A stretch of DNA of 64,000 nt, taken from Chaetoderma sp. LZ-2023a (taxonomy: Eukaryota; Mollusca; Caudofoveata; Chaetodermatida; Chaetodermatidae). Below are positions 43,401 through 53,821 of this stretch, piece by piece (within the stretch, counting starts at the first letter, position 1; each line of letters opens with the position of its first letter). The position numbers and the translations under genes are program-made. Below the pieces are notes generated by a model. That model was given only the letters and a program-made list of their open reading frames with translations. It was not told the origin of the DNA and ran no database searches. The DNA lies in contig CM067366.1 of the NCBI GenBank assembly GCA_034401795.1, positions 71,407,009 to 71,471,008 of the forward strand. Reading direction: 5' to 3'.

Positions 43401-43978
43401 TATGTTTATCTTTGACCTGATCATTTTAAAATTAACATTTAGCCGCCATTCAATGTTTAAATTTCAAAACCTGCTATGAATCCTAAATGATGAATTAAGA
43501 TTCCAATAATAAAGAGTAAGAAGCACCTTTTCTTCGATTTGCGCCTTTGTAAGTGACAGGAACAAAGACGATTTCGCGACTGTTAGCGAGATTAGAGCGG
43601 CCACACTGTTTACCGAGTCAACAAAAGTCAGTGCATGGCGCTTTGCGTTTCCTCTGCGCTAAAGTTTTTGTGTTTAAGCATTGCGTCTTGTAAACAGTGT
43701 TGCTCACGGATCGGCAGGATTTCTGTTTGCGAGCGGAGTTTGAGTTTATCATGTTTTGTCAGGACTGTTGTTTAACTTCATGTGTGAACTGTTGCTTATA
43801 TATGCCTCTCACCTGAAGATTGTAGATATACAATAAAACCTGCTCTGAAGATCACAGGTCTGCATTTTAGAGCCAGCAAATGGTAGTTCCTTAACTTTCA
43901 TTTGGCTCTTAAAGTTATCAGGTTTTCAAGTAAGTCACAATTTCTAAGAAAAGATATAAAATCTTTCTTATTAACAGT
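43401..43978. other. CpG-bearing patch, possible promoter or 5' exon
   Basis: 43540-43760 has about a dozen CpGs (TTTCGCGACTGTTAGCGAG, GGCGCTTTGCG, TGCGAGCGG) in otherwise CpG-poor DNA. A good donor match, TCAA|GTAAGTC, follows at 43930. It could be a promoter with an untranslated first exon, but no ORF or experimental data supports that. Confidence 0.25.
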
Positions 43979-44210
43979 TTAACCCTCGAATTTATTTTAA
44001 AAATTTAATTTTCTCATTTAAAATATCCATTTGCAGATCAAGAGAAGACTATCTTTGAAAATTTACCACTAGAGGTGCTAGTTTGTTTATCAAGCTAGAG
44101 TCATTCCAGTGATAAAATGTCAAAAATCGTCTTCCATTGGTCAGCACCTCCCCTTTACTCAAGACCCGACAAAGGCCAGGTTTTGGTTGGCTTGATTGGT
44201 AAAGGGTTCA
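43979..44210 (+). mobile_element. Family I element, diverged core
   Basis: TTTAACCCTCG to GGTAAAGGGTT. Core GGTGCTAGTTTGTTTATCAAGCTAGAGTC keeps some paired changes (CTAG on both sides). Confidence 0.75.
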
Positions 44211-44327
44211 GAGCCCATTTGTCAATAGTGTCTGTGTATTCTTTATAGATGACCTGGATATGTATTTTGGAAAATTTTAAAAGGAAAATTGATTTGGTTC
44301 AATATTAAGATGGTACTGATGTGTGAC

Positions 44328-44536
44328 TTAAGCCTTATCACTCTGATATAAAAATTTCAAATTTTCAAGTTAAATTAAAAGATGAACTGGTGTTCATTTT
44401 TCAACAAATTTGGTGGAAGATGGTGCCGTGGTAGACAGCAACATCGTCCACCAAAATTGTTGAAAAATATGCACCAGTTTCTTTGCTATTGACACAGTAA
44501 AAGATAGAATATCAACATCAGAGTGGTAAGGGTTAA
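44328..44536 (+). mobile_element. Family IV foldback element
   Basis: TTAAGCCTTATCACTCTGAT to AACATCAGAGTGGTAAGGGTTAA. Core GGTGGAAGATGGTGCCGTGGTAGACAGCAACATCGTCCACC. Confidence 0.85.
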
Positions 44537-44722
44537 CCCTTTTGCGACAAAGTCGGCCATGAACCTGCTTGCAGTGATGTTAAGAAATATTCATCTGCAG
44601 ACAAAGAGAAAACTATTTTTGAAAATTTACCACAATGTTACCGAGCCAGTCATTCCAGTGGTAAATTTTCAAAAACGAAATATTTTAGCTTTTCTTGACC
44701 AATTTTGGTCATTAAAGGGTTA
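44533..44722 (-). mobile_element. Family I element, left core deleted
   Basis: It shares a TTAA with the family IV copy. AAAGTCGGCCATGAACCTGC left arm, ACCGAGCCAGTCATTCCAG right core, right arm TTTTCTTGACCAATTTTGG, end AAAGGGTTAA. Confidence 0.75.
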
Positions 44723-45138
44723 AGCATTTTTCAATGGAATGTTTATTACCTTTAGTGAAATTGTAGGAATTGTAATGACATGGGTGTATTCTATCTCAGC
44801 AGGCTTCCAATCCAGTGATTGAATAACAACCAGTACATCAGTATCAACAGCAACACCATTCACAAAATATTTTAGATTGTTGTCTCCCCGATGGCGCCGA
44901 TTGACTACAGAACAATACTTCACCATATGTATTAGTCTCTGTCCATCCATCCATCCATCCATCCAGATTTGGGATAAATTTACAATTTTTCAATGGCTTA
45001 TAACTATCAAATTTAATGGGAATCTGTGCATCATTTTTTATAGTTATCTTCCCATAAATTTATTTGTCAAAAAATGATTTCCTGAGTATATCTCTCAAAC
45101 CCACGTGGATTGACGTCACAATCTGTAAGTGGAAGCTT
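44723..45138. other. unassigned, (CATC)n at 44940-44964
   Basis: CCATCCATCCATCCATCC microsatellite. Nothing else recognised. Confidence 0.5.
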
Positions 45139-45364
45139 TAACCCTTCAGTGGTCAAGTCGGCCAAAACGAGATACGTCAGTCATCTTGAACAATGTCCAT
45201 TTGTTTGCCAAGAGAAGTGTTTTTTTAAAATTTTACCACTGAAATGACTGGCTCAGTTATTGAGCCAGTCATTCCAATGGTAAAATTAAAAAAAAAGTCT
45301 TCTGTTGGCCATAATTAGCAATAATCTAGATTTTCTTGACCCGTATTGGACATTAAAGGGCTCA
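45139..45364 (-). mobile_element. Family I foldback element
   Basis: TTTAACCCTTCAGTGGTC to ACATTAAAGGGCT. Core ACTGGCTCAGTTATTGAGCCAGT, in which the loop-closing pair changed on both sides (CTCA..TGAG). Confidence 0.85.
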
Positions 45365-45394
45365 AACACCAGGCTCCTTATAACCATAATTCAA

Positions 45395-45600
45395 GGACAA
45401 ATCCGTGACAAATTAATTTCTTTACGATATAAAACTTTATATTCTTATGAAGATTTTGATATTAACTCGACTGGAAGCCGTTGCTGCATAAGGCAGCAAC
45501 AGCTTCCAGTCAAATTAATTTCAAAACATTTAAAAGCTTTCCTGTGTAGTGGCATTGAAAATATGATATGGGGGAGATCAAAGGGTTATGGTTTTCTATC
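45395..45600 (+). mobile_element. Family III foldback element
   Basis: GACTGGAAGCCGTTGCTGC..GCAGCAACAGCTTCCAGTC; arms TTTACGATATAAAACTTTAT and TTTCCTGTGTAGTGGCATTG. The 136-aa open frame at 45305-45715 is translated repeat plus flank. Confidence 0.8.
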
Positions 45601-46194
45601 TTATGAATTTCGTGCACATGGAGATGAATCAAATTTGCATCGGTATACATTTTCGGTAATGACCGACTCAGCCACACACAAACTATATAATATACAAGTT
45701 GCGGGTCATGAATAAAAATCATCAGCTGTCATAATTAACTACTTACATGTATCTATTAAGTAAGACTTGAAGCTTTTCATTTGCATATTTAATTGACAAT
45801 TATACAGATAATTAAAAAGTATGACATGTGACTGAAGCGGGCAGGTACATGCCCCTCTTAAAGACCAGATACTGTGCAGGTATTATAAGGGTTTTACGCT
45901 CCGGCTAAGGGTCTGACTCCCCATGTATTGTGTCAGTCACCTCCAGGATATGCCAGTGTGATGTAGTTTGCTTAATGTCAGTTGCACAGTGGTAAACCTG
46001 AAAATGTTGTTTCTGGCTATTGTTGAAGGTGAAAATCCTTATTTATGAAAGCCAGTTAAACATTTATTTGTACGGGTAATATTTTCGCACATATTCTTTA
46101 TTCTCTGTAAATCCTGTCTTACTCTTGCACCTTCTTATCTCTGTACAGAAGCCTATTATTTGAGAATGTATCTTTCTGAATTTTCAGATGACAT
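45601..46194. other. unassigned
   Basis: Nothing recognised. Confidence 0.35.
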
Positions 46195-46290
46195 CTAAAG
46201 TTGAACTCTCGTGATTATTTTGAAAACAATTTTACTGAAAGGTGTTACTAGCTATGGTAGAAATAACTCAGTCAAATTGTCTTCAGAGCA
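46195..46290. mobile_element. Degraded family II core
   Basis: GATTATTTTGAAAACAATTT..CAGTCAAATTGTCTTCAGAG with a worn loop. Confidence 0.55.
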
Positions 46291-46519
46291 TTAGCAATGG
46301 ATGAAATATTACATGTATTTGTAATAACTGTCACATGTATGTATATACATAGAATTTAAGAAGAAATTTAGTTACTCAATAGAATTTCAACCCTCATAAT
46401 GTTTATGTCAATCAGATAACATTAGTTTAATGCCTATTGTCCAAATGCCTTACAGCCTAACAATAGACTTTCCATAGTCTGGTACTGAATTCAACTCATT
46501 CTAGCTGATTACCAACCAA

Positions 46520-46722
46520 TTGATCCATAGCTCTCAGATTTGAGCAAGAAAATTTCTGTTTGCTGACCAAGAGAAGATTATTTTGGAAAGGTTTTCACTG
46601 GAATGACTGGCTCAGTGATTGAATCTGAGTCATTCTAGTGGTAAATCAATATTAGTTTTCTATTTGTCTGCAAATGGACATTCATCAAGGTCCTAATGCA
46701 GAAGCTGTTTTAACAGTGTTGA
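46520..46722 (+). mobile_element. Family I foldback element
   Basis: Left arm TTTGAGCAAGAAAATTTCTG, core GACTGGCTCAGTGATTGAATCTGAGTC, right arm TAATGCAGAAGCTGTTTTAA. Confidence 0.75.
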
Positions 46723-46723
46723 C

Positions 46724-46890
46724 TCTTTACCAGTCAAGTCAGCCAAAACCTGCCTCCTCACTGCTCTCAATAAGTGAGACAGGCATTCCAGTGGTAAATT
46801 TTCAAAAAACAGTCCTCTTGGCCGGTAAATGGACATTCAATAAGCAAATATTTGTATTTTCTTGACTAAATTTGAGCATTAAAGGGTTAA
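46724..46890 (-). mobile_element. Family I element, core mostly deleted
   Basis: TTACCAGTCAAGTCAGCC left arm runs into GTGAGACAGGCATTCCAGTG; right arm TTTTCTTGACTAAATTTGAG, end AAAGGGTTAA. Confidence 0.7.
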
Positions 46891-46899
46891 AGTCACACT

Positions 46900-47360
46900 G
46901 AATATTGTAGCTGATATTAATGCTGAATACTATATGGTTAAACTCATGTGCATTATTTTGAAAATGATTTGACTGAAAATTATTGCTACCTTAGGCATAA
47001 GAATCTTTCAGTCAAATTGTTTACAAAACATTGAGTAGGTATCCAATTTAGTCCCCTTTAAAGCCTTGAAGATCAAGCCAGTGATAAATTTTCAAAGATA
47101 GACTTTTAAACTGCAAATGGACAAAGCACAAGACCACTGCAGAGACCAATTGTTTGGCCTGCTTCACCAAGAAAGTGTTTTAGAACACTTGACAAATTCT
47201 TGAAATAAGCATATTTACGATATAAAGCTTATTTATTCTGTTGAATACTTTGAAATTAATTTGACTGGAAGGCCTCAAATTTCTAAATATTCATCAGTTT
47301 TCCTGCATGGTTGCCTTGAAATAAATGAGATATTGGGAATTCATGAGTGAAATGGTTAAT
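46900..47360. mobile_element. Cluster of three foldback remnants
   Basis: 46940-47030 is a family II-like hairpin (GATTTGACTGAAAATTATTGC..CTTTCAGTCAAATTG). 47075-47175 is a family I right half (GATAAATTTTCAAAGATAG, ACCACTGCAGAGACCAATTG). 47176-47360 is a family III copy lacking its hairpin loop (GACTGGAAGGCCTCAAATTTC). Confidence 0.65.
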
Positions 47361-47576
47361 AGCTTGCAAGCATGTAGACAATTAATGCCCTCAGAGTTTT
47401 GATTCTAATCAAATAACTAAAAAAAGTCAGTCCAAAATTAGCTTAGAAAATTGTTGGGATTGCAATTTTATTTCGCATTACTGAACATTTAGCAAAGGTA
47501 AAGAGCAACATTTTAGTTTCTAAAAGTTTATTTACGTTTGTTTAAATAGATGGTTGTTAACATTTTCCCTTTTCAA
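47361..47576. other. unassigned
   Basis: Nothing recognised. Confidence 0.3.
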
Positions 47577-47813
47577 TAACCCCTTAGTGGTCAAGCCGGC
47601 CAAAACCGGCCTAGGTAGTCTTGACAGATGTCCATATGCAGGTAAAGAGAAGAGTATTGTAAAAAAATTGACCACTGGAATGGCTGGCTCGATAATCGAG
47701 CCAGTCATTCCAGTGGTAACTTTTCAAAAATACTCATCTTTTTACCAACAGATAAACATTCAATAAGGAAATATTTAGATTTTCTTGACTAAATTTGACC
47801 AGTTAAGGGTTAA
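47577..47813 (-). mobile_element. Family I element, GGCC-arm variant
   Basis: Left arm GTCAAGCCGGCCAAAACCGG, core GGCTGGCTCGATAATCGAGCCAGTC, right arm TTTTCTTGACTAAATTTGAC, end AAGGGTTAA. Confidence 0.85.
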
Positions 47814-49017
47814 CGTATGTCTTTATATTGATCAATATGACAGACACCTTGGGAAAGTGTGTAAAATAGCTTATGGTAAAGCTAGTCTAACCCTATTCAG
47901 CTTGAAATTAAAAAAAATATATGTTTTTATGGGTTCTAAGAATATGAAACCAACCAAATATTTGTAAAACAATTTGACACAAAGTTGGTCCAATAGTCAG
48001 TCTGACAAATAAATTTTAAGCTATATATCTGTACTGAATGTAGATATTTAAACATATTTCTCAGATTTAAATGGCTGATTAAATGTGTTAATCTTATTTA
48101 ACATTGAAAAGCACAACCTAAAACCTCCCTGCAGAGTTGTAAAAATGGTCTTCAATTTACATGTAATCATTCAGTTATGAAAGCTCCCAGACTTCCCTGT
48201 GGAGAGCCACTTTGAAGGCCCCCATATCCCTGGACAAACACCAGCCTATGAGGTGCCAAGCTATGGGATATCCCTGTATTGTCCACCACACTTTGATGTG
48301 TGCAGTTCCTTGACCACTGGGCAGAAACAATGACTTCACAGATGATGACCAGTGAGTAATCCTGCTGTCCAGGTGACTTGGCTATAGGGTAATTATTGCC
48401 TTTGAATAGCTAGTTAGCTGGATCATTAACTTCCTACTGAGAACTGTTGGTTTAGTTTCAACCTGTTTATTTTACAACTTCAAAGAGTTCTTGCAGTAGG
48501 TCTCAAGCAAGGGTAAATCAAGGTACACAAACGCAAGCCCATTGTGTGAGGCTGGCTTTTGGTGCCACATTTGTACAGATGTATAAATACCAATGCGCGA
48601 GAATTTCTTAGAATAAATCAGTAGATATCTTAGATTCAGATTGTACTTACATGTTACTATTGAACTTGCTATATTAGGTTAATATATATTTATATATAGG
48701 TTAGCAGGACAGGTATATACAAAGTCATTCTAGGATTGTGATTTTCGAGAAGAGAGTTGTGTTTTAGTAGCACTGCCTGATTATGAGATTCTATATTATG
48801 TGATTGATTTATTTCACAATAAGCCATAGGCCCTTGAGTGTACATTTATACATTATACATATTGACAATTAAATTTAAGTATGCTATACAATTATTAGAT
48901 GTTTCGTAAAGGAATTACATGTTTTGAATTTTAAATATTGGGTGAGTTTAATTATGATCCATAAATAGTTAAAATCTGAATTATTTTATCACTGACCACT
49001 CTATAAAGCATGTCAGT
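47814..49017. other. unassigned, with a weak coding-like patch
   Basis: 48184-48333 is an open stretch of 49 codons (LPDFPVESHFEG.. ending GQKQ then stop). It is richer in GC and Pro/Tyr/Cys codons than the flanks and is followed by CCA|GTGAGT at 48351. Another forward frame is also open over much of it, so coding is unproven. Confidence 0.25.
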
Positions 49018-49135
49018 TTTAACCCTTTCACTGTTTAATGCAGACATGATATGTAACACCTTGTTAAATGCTAGATGTTGTTGCCTAAGGTCACAACAGC
49101 TTCCAGTCAAATAGATTTTTCTTCAAAATATTAAC
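49018..49135 (+). mobile_element. Family III element, shortened
   Basis: TTAACCCTTTCACTG, then GATGTTGTTGCCTAAGGTC and ACAACAGCTTCCAGTC, ending ATATTAACCC, which is also the start of the next element. Confidence 0.65.
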
Positions 49136-49473
49136 CCTTAATTACCCTCAAAGTTGATAATTTCAATTTTCTCATTAAACATGTCCATTTGCCGACCACG
49201 AGAAGATTACCAATTCACCTTTCTGGTTTATCCATTGATCATCCGACGTCATAAGTAACTAAGTGGCGTCATAATCATGATGTCATGAATGATTCGAAAT
49301 AGTCCATCTTTAATATTCTGCCAGATTTATCACTGGGATGACTGGCTTGGTTATCGAGCCAGTCATTCCAGTGGTAAATGTTTAAAAATAGACTTCTCTT
49401 AGTCTGCAAATGGGTAATTTCTCAAGCCATTACTGCAGAAGCCATTTTTGGCCGTTGTTAGTAAAGAATTAAC
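49131..49473 (+). mobile_element. Family I element interrupted by family VI fragment
   Basis: Left arm up to ACCACGAGAAGATTACC; 49211-49320 is a family VI piece (AATTCACCTTTCTGG, CCGACGTCATAAG, GATGTCATGAATGATTCG); then the core ATGACTGGCTTGGTTATCGAGCCAGTC and the normal right arm ending AAGAATTAA. Confidence 0.75.
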
Positions 49474-49570
49474 CCTTTAATCTTCGAATTTGTTTTAAAA
49501 AATTAAAATTTTCTCAGAAAATGTCCATTTGTAGACCAAAGAGATTATTTTTTAAAACTAAAATGTACCA
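49471..49570 (+). mobile_element. Family I left-half fragment
   Basis: TTAACCCTTTAATCTTCG, TTAAAATTTTCTCAGAAAAT and TTTGTAGACCAAAGAG, then lost before the core. It shares a TTAA with the previous copy. Confidence 0.7.
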
Positions 49571-50135
49571 TGTTCACTGAGCAGCGACCCTGTCAGTCTC
49601 AACAATGGTTCTATAAAAGAATGGAATTAGGATTTATAGTACAAAAAAGAGAATTACGACGGGCAGTGTTTCATCTTTTTTGTTTTCGTCTTTCTTAAAT
49701 AATGTGCGCCTAAGGTAAAGCCATGGTTTCCTGAACTGAACTCTACCTGTACTCGGGTCTCTGCGACGTAAACATACAGATCCATACCTGTCTTAGAATT
49801 TTAAAAGAACAAGCCTTTTTGGTTCTATTAGAAATGTTTCTGTAGATCATAGGCGTGCAATATATTACTAAGGCAAGCAATTACTCCATTTTGATATAAA
49901 CATTCCTAAGGTATTCAGCAATATGGAAATTTAATGACATTATTTAAACTCTGGTAATTATTTCCTGTATATTAATTAAGTAATAATTAGAAATACTTGT
50001 AGGGAAATTAGTGCATTAATATCTTAATTAAACGCATAATAATTAATTCATGGCTTTTCAATAATTTTAAAATCTATTTACTGTCATTTTGATGTATCGC
50101 TAAGTTTTGTATTTATATTCATTCTGAACAAATAA
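49571..50135. other. unassigned
   Basis: Nothing recognised. Confidence 0.35.
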
Positions 50136-50340
50136 TTAACCCTTTCACTATCAAATCCTGGGAAAAGTATATTCTTTACAATATAAAACTCATTATGTTG
50201 AATATTTTGAAAATAATTTGATTGGAAGCCGTTACTATCTGCAACAGCTTCCAGTAAAATAAATTTTAAAATATTCAACCATTTTCCTGTATGGTTGCCT
50301 AGAAAATGAGATATGGGGAATTTATGGGTAATATGGTTAA
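50136..50340 (+). mobile_element. Family III foldback element
   Basis: TTAACCCTTTCACTATC to GGGTAATATGGTTAA. Core GATTGGAAGCCGTTACTATC / GCAACAGCTTCCAGTAAAAT. Confidence 0.85.
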
Positions 50341-50489
50341 AACATGAGGGGTGTTTTAGAACTCTTGTCTGTGAACCAAAAACCACAAATGGTATTTATT
50401 TTCTGTTTGGTTAGTTTGATGTACATGTAACCTTGTTCCACATCCTTAATAGAACGTATGATAAATATGTATAACATTTACCCATCTGT

Positions 50490-50612
50490 TGCCACATTAT
50501 TGAGCCAGTCATTTCGGTGCAAAGTTTTCAAAAATAGTCTTGATCTGCAAATGGACAGTCATCAAGACGACTACAGATATCAGTTTTGTCCAACTTCACC
50601 ATGATGGGTTAT
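50490..50612 (+). mobile_element. Family I right-half fragment
   Basis: ATTGAGCCAGTCATTTCGG through AGTCTTGATCTGCAAATGG and CGACTACAGATATCAG. Confidence 0.65.
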
Positions 50613-50618
50613 AAACAT

Positions 50619-50657
50619 CAACACACGCACACGCACGCACGCATGCACGCACGCACA
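50619..50657. repeat. (ACGC)n microsatellite
   Basis: ACACACGCACACGCACGC and repeats. Confidence 0.85.
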
Positions 50658-50675
50658 GATTAGCCCTAACACTAA

Positions 50676-50906
50676 CCATTTAATCCTTGTTTATTCATGA
50701 AAATTCTTTCATAGAAAATGCCCATTTGCAGACCAAGAGAAGACTATTTTTGAAAATTTACCACCGCAATGAATGGCTCATTTATCGAGCCATTCATTCC
50801 GGTGGTAAATTTTCAAAAATCGTCTTCTTGATCTGCAAATTATGGATATTTCTCAAGACCACTGCTGAAGTCATTTTTGGCTGATATGAGTGTTAAAGTG
50901 TTAAAT
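50676..50906 (+). mobile_element. Family I element with paired stem changes
   Basis: Left stem CCACCGCAATGAATGGCTC, right stem GAGCCATTCATTCCGGTGG. Compared with the family consensus (CCACTGGAATGACTGGCTC / GAGCCAGTCATTCCAGTGG), two substitutions are matched by complementary substitutions in the other arm. Confidence 0.9.
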
Positions 50907-51696
50907 AGATGGAATTGTTTGCTTACAGAATTCTTGAAAGAGCAGTCAGCAACATTATAAGTTTCTACAAATGTACAAGTCATGCAGTCTTGTTTTCTTC
51001 CCCCAAAAACTTTGAATTTATTTTGTTCAATGGGAGCACAGTAAGATATAAGTCTTATACACGTGTCTCCCATACATACAAATGCAATACAATAATAAAT
51101 ACATCAAGATGGGGTGGAATAAAACATAATTAAATAGTAACGTATGTATAACTAGTTAATTGATAATCTATATCAACCACTGATTGCAATTTTTCTAGGT
51201 AGTTCGCTCGTATGTGTACGTGAATATGTGTGTGCGTGCGTACATATTGGCGTGCGTATGTGCATGATGGGAGAGTGCGAGAGAGAGGGGGGTTGGTGGA
51301 GGGAAGTTAGTGAAAGAAATACAAAAAGAGAGGAGAGAGGAATATGAATAACAGGGTATAAACTAAGTATTTGACAAAAGTGAGAAAGATAAGGTGGTCA
51401 GGAGCTCTTAATACTGTGTTCACCATGCTTGTACGTGTTGGCCTGTTTGCATTTAGCTCCCCAAAACTTTATTTTAAGTTTTAAGGCATTACATTTTAAT
51501 TACTCATAGGACATAAATTTCAAAATAACAAATGTTTTGTTATATACTTATAAAACGAACATAAAAGGAATCCTGATTGAATTAAAGTTTGACAGTATCA
51601 CGGTTATAAAACATTTAAAGACGTCTTCAGTAAGATAAGTAAAAGAATTTAATACATATCTATTTATTATGAAAAAGAACCCTTTAAAGTCCCCAA
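50907..51696. other. unassigned, GT- and GA-rich patch
   Basis: 51220-51330 has GTGTGTGCGTGCG and GAGAGAGAGGGG low complexity. No gene recognised. Confidence 0.4.
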
Positions 51697-51821
51697 ACCA
51701 GATACAACTAATTCCAGTAGTACATTTTCAAAAAATAGCTTTCTTTTTGTTTGCCAATGTACATTTCTCAAGACCACTGCAGAAGCCGTTTTCGCCCTGT
51801 ATGAATGAAAAAGGATTTAAC
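51697..51821 (+). mobile_element. Family I right-half fragment
   Basis: ATTCCAGTAGTACATTTTC, then CAAGACCACTGCAGAAGCCG and GGATTTAA. Confidence 0.65.
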
Positions 51822-52386
51822 ACACTCATCGATAAATTCCGCAATATCTCAACCTCAGGGCAAAGAAACAGGAAACCTGATGAATATTTTGAAATTAATA
51901 TGTCTGAAAGCAATGGTTTCCAGTCATTTTAATTTCAAAATATTCAACAGAATATGTGATGCATCCAGGAAATCTCATAAGGGTCCTTTTGAGGGTGCTT
52001 GTATTATACCCCCAAAATGGATCCCCAAAAGTTGTGACTATGAGTCCCATGGGACCTCTGAAAATCTTGTAAGACTATTAAATATTAATGAGTGTTAAAG
52101 GCCTTTGTGCACAAAATAACCACACGATCTCACATGGGACCCTCAGAATTAATAGCTGGGAGTCCATAATGCCTTCTAATTTTAGATTGGATGAGAAAAA
52201 CTCTCACTGGAACCCAGATGTTCAGTTTGGGACCCCAAGATTTTAGCTTGGGACCCCCAGATCTCAAGGTGTGGGGTGCCTTGGACACCACCAAAGGACC
52301 TCCAAAATTTAGATGCCATGATAAACACTGGATGCATCGTTACAAAAGAATGTACTTCTTCAGGGATTTGTTCATAAAAGGGTTAA
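51817..52386 (-). mobile_element. Family III element split by an insertion
   Basis: The left part (51817-51965) has the GAATATTTTGAAATTAATATG..CATTTTAATTTCAAAATATTC stem. The right part (52331-52386) has CTTCTTCAGGGATTTGTTC and AAAGGGTTAA. The parts rejoin at GATGCATC. Confidence 0.8.
51966..52330. mobile_element. 365-bp insertion with 8-bp target duplication, hAT-like
   Basis: It is flanked by a perfect GATGCATC on both sides (51958-51965, 52331-52338). It begins CAGGAAATCTC and ends AAACACTG, so the terminal trinucleotides CAG..CTG are inverted. Inside are several GGGACC(C/T)-type repeats (GGGACCCTCAGAA, GGGACCCCAAGAT, GGGACCCCCAGAT). 8-bp duplications are typical of hAT elements. No transposase is encoded. 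Confidence 0.75.
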
Positions 52387-52808
52387 AACCATATAGTGTT
52401 ATTTCCTTGTTATAATAAAACAGTGCTTATAGTGAAAGACTATGCTCAGCTACAGTATATACTAAGAGGTATTAATTTTAACTTGTTTTAAAATTTAAAT
52501 TAAAGTTACAAAGAAAATTCATTATAATTTTAATCATAGCTCAATTGAGCTATAGACTTAGATGCTTTGAATATTTATTTTGACATATATGTAATTTTGA
52601 AAGTCATATCATTTCCTGCTTCAGTGATTTTGATGGCTTGGATGTTTCTAATACATTTGTTACTGTCAAGAATATTTGCTTTTTCGGAACTGATGTTTTC
52701 ACGGTTGAGCATACAAAGCAGCGTTATTAAGCTCATTGTATATTCATCCTTACAGGTGTGCCGCTCAGACTAATAACTGTAAACAGTTGTGAATTAGTTA
52801 TGGCTTTC
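52387..52808. other. unassigned
   Basis: Nothing recognised. Confidence 0.35.
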
Positions 52809-53049
52809 ATTAACTCTCTAACACTCATATCAGCCAAAAACGGCTCCTGCAGTGGTCTTGAGAAATGTCCACCTGCAGACCAAGAGAAGACTATTTTTGA
52901 AAATTTACCCCTGGAATGCCTGGCTTGATAACCGAGCCAGTCATTCCAGTGGTAAATTTTCAAAAATAGTCCTCTCTTGGTCTGAAAATGGACATTTTCT
53001 ATGAGAAAATTGAAATTTCCCGGAACGAATTCGAGGGTTAAAGTGTAAA
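52809..53049 (-). mobile_element. Family I foldback element
   Basis: TTAACTCTCTAACACTCATATC to TTCGAGGGTTAAAG. Core CCTGGCTTGATAACCGAGCCAG; arms nearly full length. Confidence 0.85.
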
Positions 53050-53395
53050 GGCATCATAATTTGCATATAGCTTATCAACAGACGCGCCTTATGATATGGC
53101 TCTAAGTTTGCATGTAAATAAACCATTCAAGGTTCAGTACAGCTTAGGACACAACCGTACACAGGTAAGCTGAATGTTGAGTATATTTTGAAAGTATTTT
53201 GACTGAAAACTGTTGCTATCCGCAGCATAATAACTTAGTCAAATCACATTCAAAATATACAAGATACATTTATCTTTGTTATTATTTAAAGCTTATTCAT
53301 GTGAGGATCAAGTTTAATTATTAATAATTGTTATACATAAAAAAGAGAGAATCAAATCTGCCGATGTATTATTTCCATCTGTTCACTGTACGGCC
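53050..53395. mobile_element. Unassigned DNA with degraded family II core
   Basis: 53177-53265: GAGTATATTTTGAAAGTATT, GACTGAAAACTGTTGC and AGTCAAATCACATTCAAAATA. Confidence 0.45.
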
Positions 53396-53650
53396 AAAAG
53401 TGTCTATTTTGGAAACCATTTTTCTGAAAGCTGTTGCGTTTTAGTCTTTGACTGCAAAATTGGCATACATGTTCGGGACCCCTGTCATTCATGGACCAAA
53501 ATTTGGAGAACATTGCAACAGAAATGTCTATTTTGAAGTCGTTTTTTTAGCTTCAGGCCCCAAACTTGGCATACTTGTTTGGGAACCCATAGACATGCTT
53601 GAACCTGCAAATCTGGGAACAATAGCTCTAAGTAGAACCAACGAAACAGT
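53396..53650 (+). repeat. Two tandem units related to 6828-7135
   Basis: GTCTATTTTGGAAACC..CTGAAAGCTGTTGCGTTTTAG, AAATTGGCATACATGTTCGG, AATTTGGAGAAC, then a second unit (GTCTATTTTGAAGTCG, CAAACTTGGCATACTTGTT, AGTAGAACCAACG). Confidence 0.6.
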
Positions 53651-53821
53651 CCATGCGCACATTCACTTTACGTATCGGGATGCAGGCAAAAAGTATTCAA
53701 TATGATAATGATATCCAACGCCACATATAACCAGGTGCAAATCTCACAGAGTTAATTTTCTTGGTTTTTCTAAGAGAAAGATTTTTAAAGCTAAAGGAAT
53801 GGACTTGGACTGATGGTTACA

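Noticed and set aside
45305..45715. 136-aa open frame
   Set aside because: It spans the end of a family I copy, a family III hairpin and unrelated flank, with no domain.
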